A DNA stretch of 64,000 nucleotides, taken from positions 58,128,220 to 58,192,219 of the forward strand of contig OY282609.1 of the NCBI GenBank assembly GCA_958298945.1. Direction: 5' to 3'. The notes under the pieces were generated by a model. It did not search any database and was not told the DNA's origin. It worked only from the letters and a program-made list of their open reading frames with translations. Position numbers and translations under genes: made by a program. Source of the stretch: Atherix ibis (taxonomy: Eukaryota > Arthropoda > Insecta > Diptera > Athericidae). This document shows positions 1-9,045 of this stretch, piece after piece (position 1 is the first letter of the stretch; every line of letters starts with the position of its first letter).

Positions 1-398
1 ATCCTAGGGCTGGGGGGGGGGGGTTTCAGCCGATTGAACATTTTGAAGTCAGCGCTCTTTCCGTGAGTTTAAACGCATTTACTTTGCGATTATGACGACT
101 GTGACCGAAATATTTTCTGTTATTTATTAATGCTTATTTTTTTGTAATAATTTACAAATATTTATGCAGGAATTTAATTTTAGGAATGTTATAACTTGCA
201 CATCAGCTGATAAGAAAAGTGTTTGTTGCATTGCTAACAAATGGTTTCTGCACGCACTAAGCTCAGGATTGAAACATTGATTCTGGTTTTGTGAAAGAAT
301 TTTAAAAATGAAAATTTTGCAAAACTCTTTGAACAGAAAATTTGTAATAGACCACGTCTATTTGTTGCTCACTGAGCTCTTAATACTGATGTCATTTT
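1..398. other. unannotated AT-rich flank with a G tract
   Basis: No coding region or recognisable repeat is visible. A run of about thirteen G sits near the very start, which stands out in this AT-rich sequence. The segment ends where the terminal inverted repeat of element X1 begins. Confidence 0.4.
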
Positions 399-465
399 AA
401 GGCCTTTTCCTTTGGATCAATTTTGCTACCGAGGTAGAGCTGTCATCATCTACTCTACCTTAGAT

Positions 466-976
466 CTTAGATTAAAGAAGAACTGGATAGGCCTCTACAC
501 AAAAATTCTGTCGGATTTTTGTTGCAATACATTCGTAGAACGCACACACATGCAATACAACAGAAATTGGGGGCCAATTTAAAAGTTCTGTATCCGATTG
601 AAGCGGTTCGTTTAAAAACATTTTTCATATGTGATGTCATTTATTCGTAAAGAAGCAGATTTTTTAATATTGCGGGTCTTGTTGTTTGATGGAATTAGTT
701 TTGTAAATATGCAATAAAACACAGTATTCTATTCTTAAATATTTATTTATTTATTATGTATTTTCATTTTATTTATTTCACTGTATAAATGATATCACAC
801 ATGAAAAATGGTTTTAAACGAACCGCTTCAATCGCATACTGAACTTTTAAATTGGCCCCCAATGATTTACGCCGTTTCTGTTGTATTGCATGTCGGTGCG
901 TTCTATGAATGTATTGCCAACAAAATTTGGACATAATTTTTGTGTAGAGGCCTTTCCAGTACTTCTTTTATCTAAG
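466..976. mobile_element. foldback element of the THAP-element family
   Basis: The two halves (466-735 and about 780-976) are inverted copies of the right terminal region of the THAP element at 3710-3995. Both outer ends read CTTAGATTAAAGAAG or a close variant. The middle is a short AT-rich spacer. TACTCTACC flanks both sides (451-459 and 977-985). On the left, six extra bases TTAGAT, which repeat the tip of the TIR, separate the duplication from the element. Element X2 near 42836-42862 keeps the same host sequence with one copy of this site, so it serves as a related empty site. It codes for nothing and must rely on a transposase from elsewhere. Confidence 0.8.
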
Positions 977-1088
977 TACTCTACCTCAAACAAATGAGTA
1001 CATTGAAGTGGGAGTTATGCATCTACCTTACGGTAGGGGGATTTTAGTTTCCTACCTGGAAATAGAAGGCTTAGCGGGTTCGTTTGTT

Positions 1089-1790
1089 ATGCCTGGTATG
1101 CAGCTCGAGCGAAGATAAATTTTAACACGATCTCCACTACTCTGCCATTTAGCGCAGCTAAACGAGGGTGAAAAGTTTTTGTGTAGAGATAAATTTTGAC
1201 ATTTCGGAACTTTTCAATTTCGATGTTGATGTTTTGTTGTAATTTTAATAATAAATGAAGTGAATAGCTTTTTTAGCTGGATTTTATTCAAGGGATATGA
1301 TTTTAGAAATTGTATCTTTATCTTATTTAAATATATTTAGTTTTTTCTTATATTTTTTTTTCTACAAGATTAACTGTTTGTTATTCAATTCGGTTAGTTT
1401 ATTATACAATGACTGGAAATTTTAATGTTATATCTTTACATTTATTAAATGATGAGGGTTGAATTATATTAAAGGGAATAATGGGATTATTATTTATAGC
1501 AGTTATTGGTGGAAGTATATTAAATTGATTAATTTTTCCAGTTCCTTGTATATAATTTGTTTACCTGATTATTTCAAGTTAATAACTTTATTTGTTTGTA
1601 TTATAGGGGGTATTATGGGATATTTAATTTCAAATGTTTCTTAATATTTTTTAAATAAATCATATAAGTATAATTTTTTATCAACATATTTAGGGAGAAT
1701 ATAAGGTATAAATTTAGACTACTTAGGTCCATTGCAACGAAAGTTATCACTACAAATTTATCTTAGCTCGAGCGGCATACCGGCCTTTAC
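1089..1790. repeat. inverted repeats flanking the nuclear ND5 copy
   Basis: The left arm (1089-1123) and the reverse complement of the right arm (1755-1790) share the core GGTATGC, one variable base, GCTCGAGC, one variable base, then AAGATAAATTT. A further related arm (CATAAAGCCTGGTATGCAGC in reverse) lies at about 4180-4198. The arms look like termini of a small DNA element into which the ND5 segment was inserted or captured. No target duplication is clear. Confidence 0.55.
1258..1722 (+). pseudogene. ND5: nuclear mitochondrial DNA segment (ND5 C-terminal part)
   Basis: Read with the invertebrate mitochondrial code (TGA Trp, ATA Met), the segment is open over roughly 145 codons. It starts with a stretch reading FLAGFYSRDMILE and runs through LNWLIFPVPC and LTLFVCI-type membrane segments to LSTYLG near 1690. 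These are conserved C-terminal features of insect NADH dehydrogenase subunit 5, a membrane subunit of complex I. With the nuclear code TGA and other codons break the frame, so it cannot be expressed as ND5 here. It is inside a nest of nuclear transposons, so it is a NUMT rather than true mitochondrial DNA. The well-kept frame suggests a fairly recent transfer. Confidence 0.88.
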
Positions 1791-2161
1791 GATAAAAAAA
1801 ACACAAACGTCAAAATTTAGCTAACATTTATCCTTAGATTAAAGAATACCTGGATAGGCCCTTACCGTATATGTATACGCATTTTTGTGTCCAACTTATT
1901 CCCAAGCGGGGAGAAATGGCAAAAGCGGGATATTTTTGTGTATATTTTTTATGTAGACATGACACCCACTGCCATCTAGTTGTCGTAATACAAATTTATT
2001 GAATTGCAAAAGCATAATTTATATTCATTTTAATACACTTATTGGAAACAAAAATACAATTTAAACACAACGACAGGAAATTTTTATTTTTTGTACAATC
2101 TTTTGATACGGAATGGAATTCTATTTTAGGTTTATTATTCCTTCCGGAAATATCAATCAAA

Positions 2162-2167
2162 TATAAA
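2162..2167 (+). promoter_or_regulatory. possible TATA box of the THAP gene
   Basis: TATAAA lies about 250 bases upstream of the THAP start codon. A donor-like GTAAGT at 2351 and an acceptor ending at 2411 could bound a short 5' UTR intron between them. This is positional inference only. Confidence 0.25.
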
Positions 2168-2414
2168 GCGCCTCAATTTTGTGGACTTTCGGAGAGTTTT
2201 ACAATCTGCCATTCTCCATGAAAGTGATTACCACTCGAACTAATATAACTAGCGGTGTCATTTTAGAATTTATTATTGATAAAAATAATCAAGTGTTGAA
2301 AGTGCAATTTAAAGTGTTGTTTTTATGTATTTTAAAGTATTTAAAAAAAAGTAAGTATTTTTATAAATAGTTTTATTATTGATAACATTTAATAAGAAGT
2401 TTTTATTACAGAAA

Positions 2415-3705
2415 ATGAAGTGTTTCGTGAAGAATTGCTTTTCCTACAACGACATGAGGAAGCCGGGAATTTATTTCTTTCGGTAAGTTGATATCTGTAG
2501 TTTAAATAAATAAAATAACAAAAATGTTATTTGTGATGTGCCTAAATGGGTTTAAGTGATATATTTTATCCAAAAAGTGGTGAAAAACTGAAAAGTTCGG
2601 CATTGAACAAATGTAAACAAATCCGATGTTGACAGTTCAATGTTTACCAGAAAATAGTTCAGTGCCGGCGTACGTAAAGTGTGTGTAAAAAAATTTAAGG
2701 AACGAATTTTTTTAATAGTGCAAAAAATACTTGAAATTCGATTAATTATTAATTATAAAAGTATATTTAACGATCGTATATTTATATGTTAACTTTACAG
2801 GTTTCCACAAAATAAATGGATGAGGGAAAAGTGGATTGTAGCAGCAGCATCCGGTATTCCCAAGAATTGGGACGTTGTGTGCTCGCTCCACTTTCATAGA
2901 GCAGACATTAAAATAGGAGCGATGAGGAACAAATTACAAAGAAATGCTATTCCTTCCATATTTTCTATATGGAATAGCCACACGGTAAGTTTTGATACTA
3001 CAAAATTAATAATTGCAAAATTATAACGCATTCAAATCATTTTTGTAGGAAATCGGGGAATCGCCAGGAAAACAGAAAAAGGAGTTCATGCAGGATGCCG
3101 TCGCATTGAATATTGAAGTTCCCTTCAATAATGCTGACGAGGAAAATGAGAATGTAAGTAAAGTAACCCAGACTTTAAGCAATTTTGCCTTAATTACTTC
3201 TTTTTTTGTAGGTCCCTAATACGAGCAGCATTACTGAATGCGAGGACATGCATTCAGCAGGAGAACCATTAAATGTACCTAATGTAAGTAAAGTAACCCA
3301 AACTTTAAGCAATTTTGCTTTAATCACTTTTATTTTTTAGGTCCCTTATAGCAGCACTGAATGCGAGAACTCGCCAACAAAGAAAGTAAGTAATTGTGTG
3401 CATATATTATAATGTTTTGTGCTGTGCACATTCATAGCATTGTTTTTTTATTTATTCATGTGTGTCTTCACAATTTCCATGTTTAGAATTATTGTTCTTT
3501 AAAATATGGTATGGATTCTTCTTCCGATACTCCCGAAAACATTGCCGGAAAAATGCAAATAGTAAGGCTTCATTTAAAAAAGAAAGCGATGAAGATTGCC
3601 GCGCTTCAAAAATTTATAAAAAGGCGATTCAGCGAAAAGTTGGTTGACCAGAAGAAATTGAATGTTTCTGCTGGTCATGGTGCATCTATTTATTATAATA
3701 AATAA
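2415..3705 (+). CDS. THAP-domain protein, six exons, about 230 aa
   Basis: Exons by GT..AG borders and unbroken phase: 2415-2482, 2801-2984, 3049-3153, 3212-3283, 3341-3385 and 3487-3705 (TAA). The protein starts MKCFVKNC and continues to CSLHF at about residue 53, giving the C-x4-C...C-x2-H zinc ligands of a THAP domain. AIPSIF at about residue 74 is the conserved AVPxIF-type end of the domain. THAP domains bind DNA in the major and minor groove and occur in P-type transposases and host regulators. After the domain comes an acidic linker. Exons 4 and 5 are near-duplicates, including their upstream introns. The last exon is a Lys-rich, helix-prone tail. No catalytic domain is present, so it may be a transposon DNA-binding or repressor-like protein. 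Expression is unproven; AATAAA overlaps the stop codon. Confidence 0.8.
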
Positions 3706-3995
3706 ATATATAAAAATAGAATACTGTGTTTTATTACATATTTACAAAACTAATTCCATCAAACAACAAGATCCGCAATATTAAAAAATCGGCTTCTTTA
3801 CACGTAAATGATATCACATATGAAAAATAGTTTTAAACGAACCGCTTCAATCGTATACTGAACTTTTAAATTGGCCCCCAATGATTTACGCCGTTTCTGT
3901 TGTATTGCATGTGTGTGCGTTCTATGAATGTATTGCCAACAAAAGTTGGACAGAATTTTTGTGTAGAGGCCTATCCAGTTCTTCTTTAATCTAAG

Positions 3996-4308
3996 ACATT
4001 TATCTTTGATTATTGTCCCGTGCATTTATTTGTAGTGAAAACCAAAGTGAAATCGCGTGGAGACTTATCAATGCCGCCATCTACTTTTCAGTAGATTAAC
4101 TCTCCTTTTCACTTTCATTTCACTCTCGAGCTGCGTACTGCCCGGCGAAATCGTGAGCTAAATTTTCCGATTTCGATTTCGCTGCATACCAGGCTTTATG
4201 TTGAAGCGTCATATTTTTGTTTTTATTGTTTATGTGTGCTACCGCGGTTGGTCTAAAGGAAAAGGCCTTTTATTTATTTATTTTTTTAGTGAAAAACGAA
4301 GACCCACA
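3996..4308. other. right part of element X1
   Basis: This holds the right terminal repeat of X1 and an arm related to the inverted repeats round the ND5 copy. No coding region is recognised. Confidence 0.4.
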
Positions 4309-4610
4309 ATGGCGTCAAGTAGTAAAGAATTTGGATCAACGACGAGAAGTTTTCAAGACAAATGGACTATAAACTATTTTTTTCGTGGAATTTAAAAGAA
4401 AGCCGATATGCTTGATATGCAATAATTCTGTTTCTGTCTTAAAAGAGTATAACATTAGGCGGCATTACGAGGCTAAACATGCAAGTAAGTTTGATAATTG
4501 CAAAGGTAAATGAATTTAAAAAAAAACTTTCTGCACAACGTCAGATATTTACTAGAGTGTCTCAAGAGTCACTTTGCTATGTAAAAGCTAGTTATGCAGT
4601 AGCCATGATA

Positions 4611-5902
4611 CGAGGGTCATTCAACAAGTACTTAGCCTCACCGCCCGATGCAACTGTTGTCACAAAAGAAATTTACCATCGTGCAGTACATTTTTTGAGT
4701 AGCCTACTGTTAAAGTTTCAGTCGATTCCCTTCATTAGTTTTGTTTTGAGAGCCTTTGAAAGCGAGCGTGTCGGTCGGTTGCACAAAAATGGAAAAAGAA
4801 CAATATCGTTCGGTGATTAGATTCTTGTTTTTGGAAGGGAAAACGTGCAGCGAAATCAAAGATCGCTTGGATGCTGTGTATGGTGACTCTTCTCCTTCGA
4901 TGGCGACCGTCAAGAATTGGTTCAACGAGTTTGTTCGTGGCCGCACGTCGGTTTTTGATGAGCCACGCCCAGGTGCCCCGAAAACGGCTGCTACGGAGGA
5001 AAACGTCAAAAAAGTCCACGATCTCGTATTGGCAGACCGTCGATTGAAGGTTCACGAGATAGCTGAGACTGTGGGCATCGCAGTAGGAACGGTGCATCAT
5101 ATTCTACACGAAGAACTGGGCATGAGAAAGCTATCGGCGCGATGGGTGCCGCGTTTGCTCACACCGGAAAACAAGCGCAACCGTGAGACCACATCGGCGA
5201 CGTGTTTGTCGCTGTTTCAGCGCAATCCAGCGGAGTTCTTGCGTCGTTTCGTGACCGTCGACGAAACATGGATTCACTGGTACACACCAGAGACCAAGGA
5301 ACAGTCGAAACAGTGGACTTCACCCGGCGAACGTGCTCCGAAGAAGGTCAAGACTGTTCGATCGGCCGGAAAAGTGATGGCAACCGTTTTCTGGGATTCA
5401 CAAGGTGTGATCCACATCGATTACCTCGAGAAGGGTAAAACAATCACGGGGCGCTACTATGCTGACTTATTGGGCCTATTTGACGTCGAATTGAAGAAAA
5501 AGCGGCCCCGCTTTGCGAAGAAAAAAGTGCTGTTCCACCACGACAACGCGCCGGCTCCCACCTCCGCCGTCGCCATGGCCAAATTGGTCGAATTGCGCTA
5601 CGAATTGCTGCCCCATCCACCGTACTCTCCAGATTTGGCCCCCTGTGACTACTTTTTGTTTCCAAACCTGAAAAAATTACTCGCCGGGAATAGATTTGGG
5701 TCGAATGAGGAGGTCATCGTCGCCACGGAGGCTTATTTTGCTTCCCTCGAGAAAATGTATTTTTTGGACGGGTTAAAAAAGTTAGAGCATCGCTGGGGCA
5801 AGTGTATCGAGCTTGAAGGAGATTATGTGGAAAAATAAATTGCCACCTTTCCAAAATTTTCGTTTTTCTTTTGTAGGCTAAGTACTTGTTGAATGACCCT
5901 CG
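4611..5902 (+). mobile_element. mariner A1 (irritans-like), complete
   Basis: The ends CGAGGGTCATTCAACAAGTA and its inverted copy are bordered by TA target duplications at 4609-4610 and 5903-5904. TIRs of about 28 bp match almost perfectly. Two further copies, A2 (14846-16115) and A3 (32137-33340), are nearly identical, which suggests recent amplification. It interrupts the hAT-type gene. Confidence 0.93.
4789..5838 (+). CDS. mariner transposase, full-length frame
   Basis: This is a 349-aa frame from MEKEQYRSV; an in-frame ATG eleven codons upstream at 4756 is a less likely start. Two helix-turn-helix regions precede the WVPRLL linker at about residue 125. The catalytic aspartates are in VTVDETWIHWYTPE, LFHHDNAPAPTS and YSPDLAPCDYFLF. 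The last two are separated by 34 residues, the DD34D signature. The enzyme cuts and pastes the element at TA sites as a dimer in the nucleus. Length is normal and no stop or frameshift is seen. The one oddity is Pro where A2 and A3 have His (NAPAHTS) next to the second Asp, which may weaken activity. Similarity to Himar1-type irritans proteins is from memory. Confidence 0.9.
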   Translation: MEKEQYRSVIRFLFLEGKTCSEIKDRLDAVYGDSSPSMATVKNWFNEFVRGRTSVFDEPRPGAPKTAATEENVKKVHDLVLADRRLKVHEIAETVGIAVGTVHHILHEELGMRKLSARWVPRLLTPENKRNRETTSATCLSLFQRNPAEFLRRFVTVDETWIHWYTPETKEQSKQWTSPGERAPKKVKTVRSAGKVMATVFWDSQGVIHIDYLEKGKTITGRYYADLLGLFDVELKKKRPRFAKKKVLFHHDNAPAPTSAVAMAKLVELRYELLPHPPYSPDLAPCDYFLFPNLKKLLAGNRFGSNEEVIVATEAYFASLEKMYFLDGLKKLEHRWGKCIELEGDYVEK

Positions 5903-6343
5903 TACTAGCAAAAAAATCGAAGCCATATTCAGAAGGTGAAATGATTAAGGAGTGTTTGGAGAGTGTCTGTGAAATTCTGTGCCCAGAAAATAAAAAGGAT
6001 TTCTCAAATATAAGCCTGTCTCGTCAAACTACAATATTACTAGGCGTGTGGACCACATTGGAAAATATATTGAAGATAATTTGAATAATCGAGCATCCAA
6101 GTTTATATTTTATTCTCTAGGATTGAATGAAAGCACAGCTCTAACAGATACCGCCCAAGTGGCGATTTTTATCAGGGGCGTTGATGTTAATTTTTTAGCA
6201 GAATGAAACATATTAAATGTCAAACAAGATCACGAATCACTGATCACTGATGAGCATTTAGAAAACTGTTTGCGTGTAGCAACAACATCAGTCAATATCA
6301 ACATTGATGAACTTAGTTCGAATAAACAAAGTCAAACGTCTCA

Positions 6344-6592
6344 CTAAGATTTATTTTATTTTGTTTATTTTTTTTTTGTATTGTATTATTATTTTTTGTA
6401 TTTTGTATTAATAAACTCTAATCTAATAAATATGTTTGATTCTCATTTTTGTTATATCTTCTTGAAAAAAAACAATATATTTCTTGTTTGCTTTGAATAA
6501 TAAAAGAAATTTTTTTTTTGTATAGCCCGGTAGGAATTCTCGTTTTTAAAATCTGGCCCGGCTGCTGAAAAGGTTGGCCACCCATGTTATAG
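6344..6592 (+). mobile_element. 3' end of the hAT-type element
   Basis: Sequence after the transposase remnant holds AATAAA-type signals near 6409. It ends with AAAAGGTTGGCCACCCATG at about 6570-6588, typical of a hAT terminal repeat. The matching left end was not found upstream of 4309; that side abuts element X1. Confidence 0.45.
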
Positions 6593-9045
6593 ACTCTTTT
6601 CTACAATTTTTTATCCGAACCCAAACTGCTCTGCAATAATTGTGCAACCTATAAAAGTAATATTTTTTCTAAATTTTTTATTTCTCAATCAAATAAATCT
6701 TTACAATTAAATATGTCTAAATCGATCCCAAACATAATTTTCACGGACATTTTCTATAATGAATTCTTGGCATAAAATTACAAAAACTTGAAGTCGATAT
6801 TCTTGAGAATCTAAACTTCAGCAAAAGTGAATTTGCTCAATTATTTATGTTCAATCGAACGTTTCGTTCTTGACATGAATTTACCTTCCCAACCCACCAC
6901 CCAAGAGTATAAAAGTTGTATAAACTTGTTACGTCCAGACTTGGAAAAATTTACAGAAAAAAGTGCAGTCTGTAAAGTGCAGCTAAGCTGGAAAATAATG
7001 CAAGTATGGAAAAATCATTTTTATAGCAAATTTATAGACTGAAATTTTTATTGGTTTGTAGGGTTCGAAACAAAAATGGTCACCTACCATTCAAGATCGA
7101 AAGCTCCCATTCTTCCTATACTTCTGATCTCAAATAGAGAAGACAAGTTTTTTTAAACAATTACAGGAAGTGAAATGTTTATAAGATGTTTTAGAAAATA
7201 CCTCCAAACCCAATTTGAACGCTAAACTCTTTGTTATCATAAGCCGAAGAAGATTATTCAATTTACGCAAATGCACTCAGTGTGCACAACATTAAGAAAT
7301 CGTTGATTGCGTAATTTTATGCTCCACATTATCACGTGCTCATCTCCGTCTTCCATGTAACCGTGGTTACATGTTTTAATTTCTTAGTTGTTTTTGCACC
7401 GAAATTAGTTGTTAAAAAATATTTACAACGAAAAAAATTAATTATCAAAAATTTAGACAAAATAAGGTGTGCTGTGGTGAAAGTTACGAGTTTGAATTTG
7501 AATTTTTCAACAAAAAATTTTCTTCTTTTTTCATGCAAATAAGTTTGAAATTAAATGACCAAAAAAGATGGACGCAAAGCATAATTAACACAATTTTTTT
7601 TACAAGCAACTCTTTTGGTATTTTTATTAAATTAACGACAGTGGAATGTAGTGGGTTTTTTATTTCAATATTAAGTCATTGACCAATTATATTGTAAATA
7701 TTATTGCCTATATAACTAGACAAATTACATAATAATAGTAAATTAGCAAAAAGTAATTATTCATAAAATGGTTAATGGGTTAAGCCAATTGGATAGGTTT
7801 TGGCTAAAGAAAAACAGTTCAAATCCTAAAAACTTTGTAAAGTTAATTGTTAAGAAATTGGGTTAATTTGGGTAAAAATGCGCAAAAGTTTTACTGGATA
7901 TGACAATATCTGGAATGGAGCATCAGCGGAAAATTGGAATTCGTTAGCTTTTTCTTTTAAACTGGGTTAAGTGGGAAATTATTTTAATTTTTTTTTTTTA
8001 ATCATAATTAAGAATTTAAGTTTTCATTTTAATTGAATTTATTCATAATTCACCGAGTTGTGATGAAATTTTTGAGATGTTAAATGTTTCAGTAACTGAG
8101 AAAAAGGAAAATTTTCCGAGTCAGTTGATAAAAATATTTTCGGATGACATTTGATGACTGCTAATTTGAATTGGGAAATTTCAAATTATCAGTCATTAAA
8201 AAAGTGGGAGGGGATTCTGCTCTTCTATTAATTAATCAATTCTTATTTTTAATTATTATCATATTTATATCTTATCATATAAACTGTAGCTAATTGTAAA
8301 ATATGCATAATATTGTTGATTAGTTAAAAAAATGTTTATTTTAAATTCTTTTAACTGTTGAATATTTATTTTAAAGAAATTAAATTTGTTTTTTCTTTCT
8401 ATTATAATTTAGTTGTTAGTCTTATCTTACATGTACTAACAACTGAAATTTTTAGTTTTTTTAAGGCAATTTTTTAATTATTTTTGTTTTAAAGCATATT
8501 AAAAATAAATTTTCGAACATTCAATGAACAACTTTGTGAATCTTAAATCGGAAATATTAAAATATTTATAAAATGTTTTTTCTTATACTAAGTGCATAGT
8601 GTGTTCTCTCTTAAGTACTTTTGTTATTGTTTTCCTATTTTTTGTCTTATCAATATTATTATTATTAATATCAGTAAAACTTAATATAGCACTGTTGTAT
8701 GGATTTGATTGTTCGGTTCCAATACTCACGACCATAACACATATTTTGCAGTCATCCAGCTCGTTGACATAAACCAACCGTAAATTATATAGTGGACATT
8801 TTCTATCGAGAGGCTCATTTTTCTATGGCGTCAGTTTAGAATCCCAGTCTGTTGACTAATAAAGTAATACTTAGCGAGAGTCCTTCAGTTCTCAAAGATA
8901 TCCGGTGCTCTATGTAATTCATCGGAATCTGCTAAACAATATAGAAACGGCTAATCCATCGTCCTGCGTTCAGCCTGCTTACAAAATGGAATTTAAAGTC
9001 ATTAGTAAAGCGTAGACGAATATACTGAATCAATGGTGGAAGTTA
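6593..9045. other. AT-rich intergenic sequence, no gene supported
   Basis: Short open frames here are low-complexity and show no family features. The part at 8700-9000 is less AT-rich and may be decayed retroelement sequence on the minus strand, but no motif is clear enough to call. Confidence 0.4.

Larger units (their letters stand above)
977..1832. other. interior of X1 around the ND5 copy
   Basis: This stretch continues element X. Part of 985-1090 matches 42720-42840 in reverse orientation. It holds the inverted repeat pair and the mitochondrial segment listed separately. No host gene is seen. Confidence 0.5.
1833..3995 (+). mobile_element. THAP-gene-bearing DNA transposon
   Basis: The left end is CTTAGATTAAAGAATACC followed by TGGATAGGCC. 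The right end in reverse is CTTAGATTAAAGAAGAAC followed by TGGATAGGCC, giving TIRs of about 28 bp with further patchy similarity. The 9-bp sequence ACATTTATC directly abuts both ends (1824-1832 and 3996-4004). The interior encodes one six-exon gene with a THAP zinc finger and no DDE/RNase H-fold transposase. A THAP finger fits P-like DNA transposons, but P elements make 8-bp duplications. Nine bases is also seen in Mutator-like elements. Superfamily is therefore open. Relatives are at 466-976 and 39430-43033. Confidence 0.85.
399..4269. mobile_element. element X copy 1 (TIR-flanked, filled with insertions)
   Basis: The left end AAGGCCTTTTCCTTTGGA and the right end, read in reverse, AAGGCCTTTTCCTTTAGA form a terminal inverted repeat, with weaker similarity further in. 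The same termini occur at 39850-42896 (X2). TTTTA lies at both outer borders and may be a 5-bp target duplication, but both copies share more flank than that, so the true ends are uncertain. X1 contains the foldback element, the ND5 copy and the THAP element. No transposase belonging to X itself is visible, so it is probably non-autonomous. Superfamily not determined. Confidence 0.45.
4309..6343 (+). pseudogene. BED-finger hAT-type transposase remnant, split by a mariner
   Basis: The frame begins at ATG 4309 (MASSSKEFGST). A T run at about 4377-4383 shifts it just before a zinc finger: in the next frame FKRKPICLICNNS...RRHYEAKH gives a C-x2-C...H-x4-H BED-type finger. Matching protein resumes after the mariner (5905 onward: SKPYSEGEMIKECLESV) and ends near 6343 with LITDEHLENCLRVATTS. 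That last part resembles the C-terminus of hAT-derived ZBED5/GTF2IRD2-like proteins, so a central part, with most of the catalytic core, is missing. The mariner inserted at TA 4609-4610. No working transposase can be made. Assignment rests on the finger and C-terminal motif. Confidence 0.65.

Noticed and set aside
1459..1644. 61-codon frame as a nuclear gene
   Set aside because: It is the ND5 copy read with the wrong genetic code; the mitochondrial reading is open over a longer span and matches ND5 features.
2218..2370. Upstream coding exon for the THAP gene
   Set aside because: Joining its GTAAGT donor at 2351 to the 2411 acceptor puts the THAP codons out of frame; at most it is untranslated.
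4735..5100. Long antisense frames over mariner A copies (also near 14960, 15386, 32508 and 33005)
   Set aside because: They overlap the transposase on the other strand, recur only because the element does, and have no features of their own.
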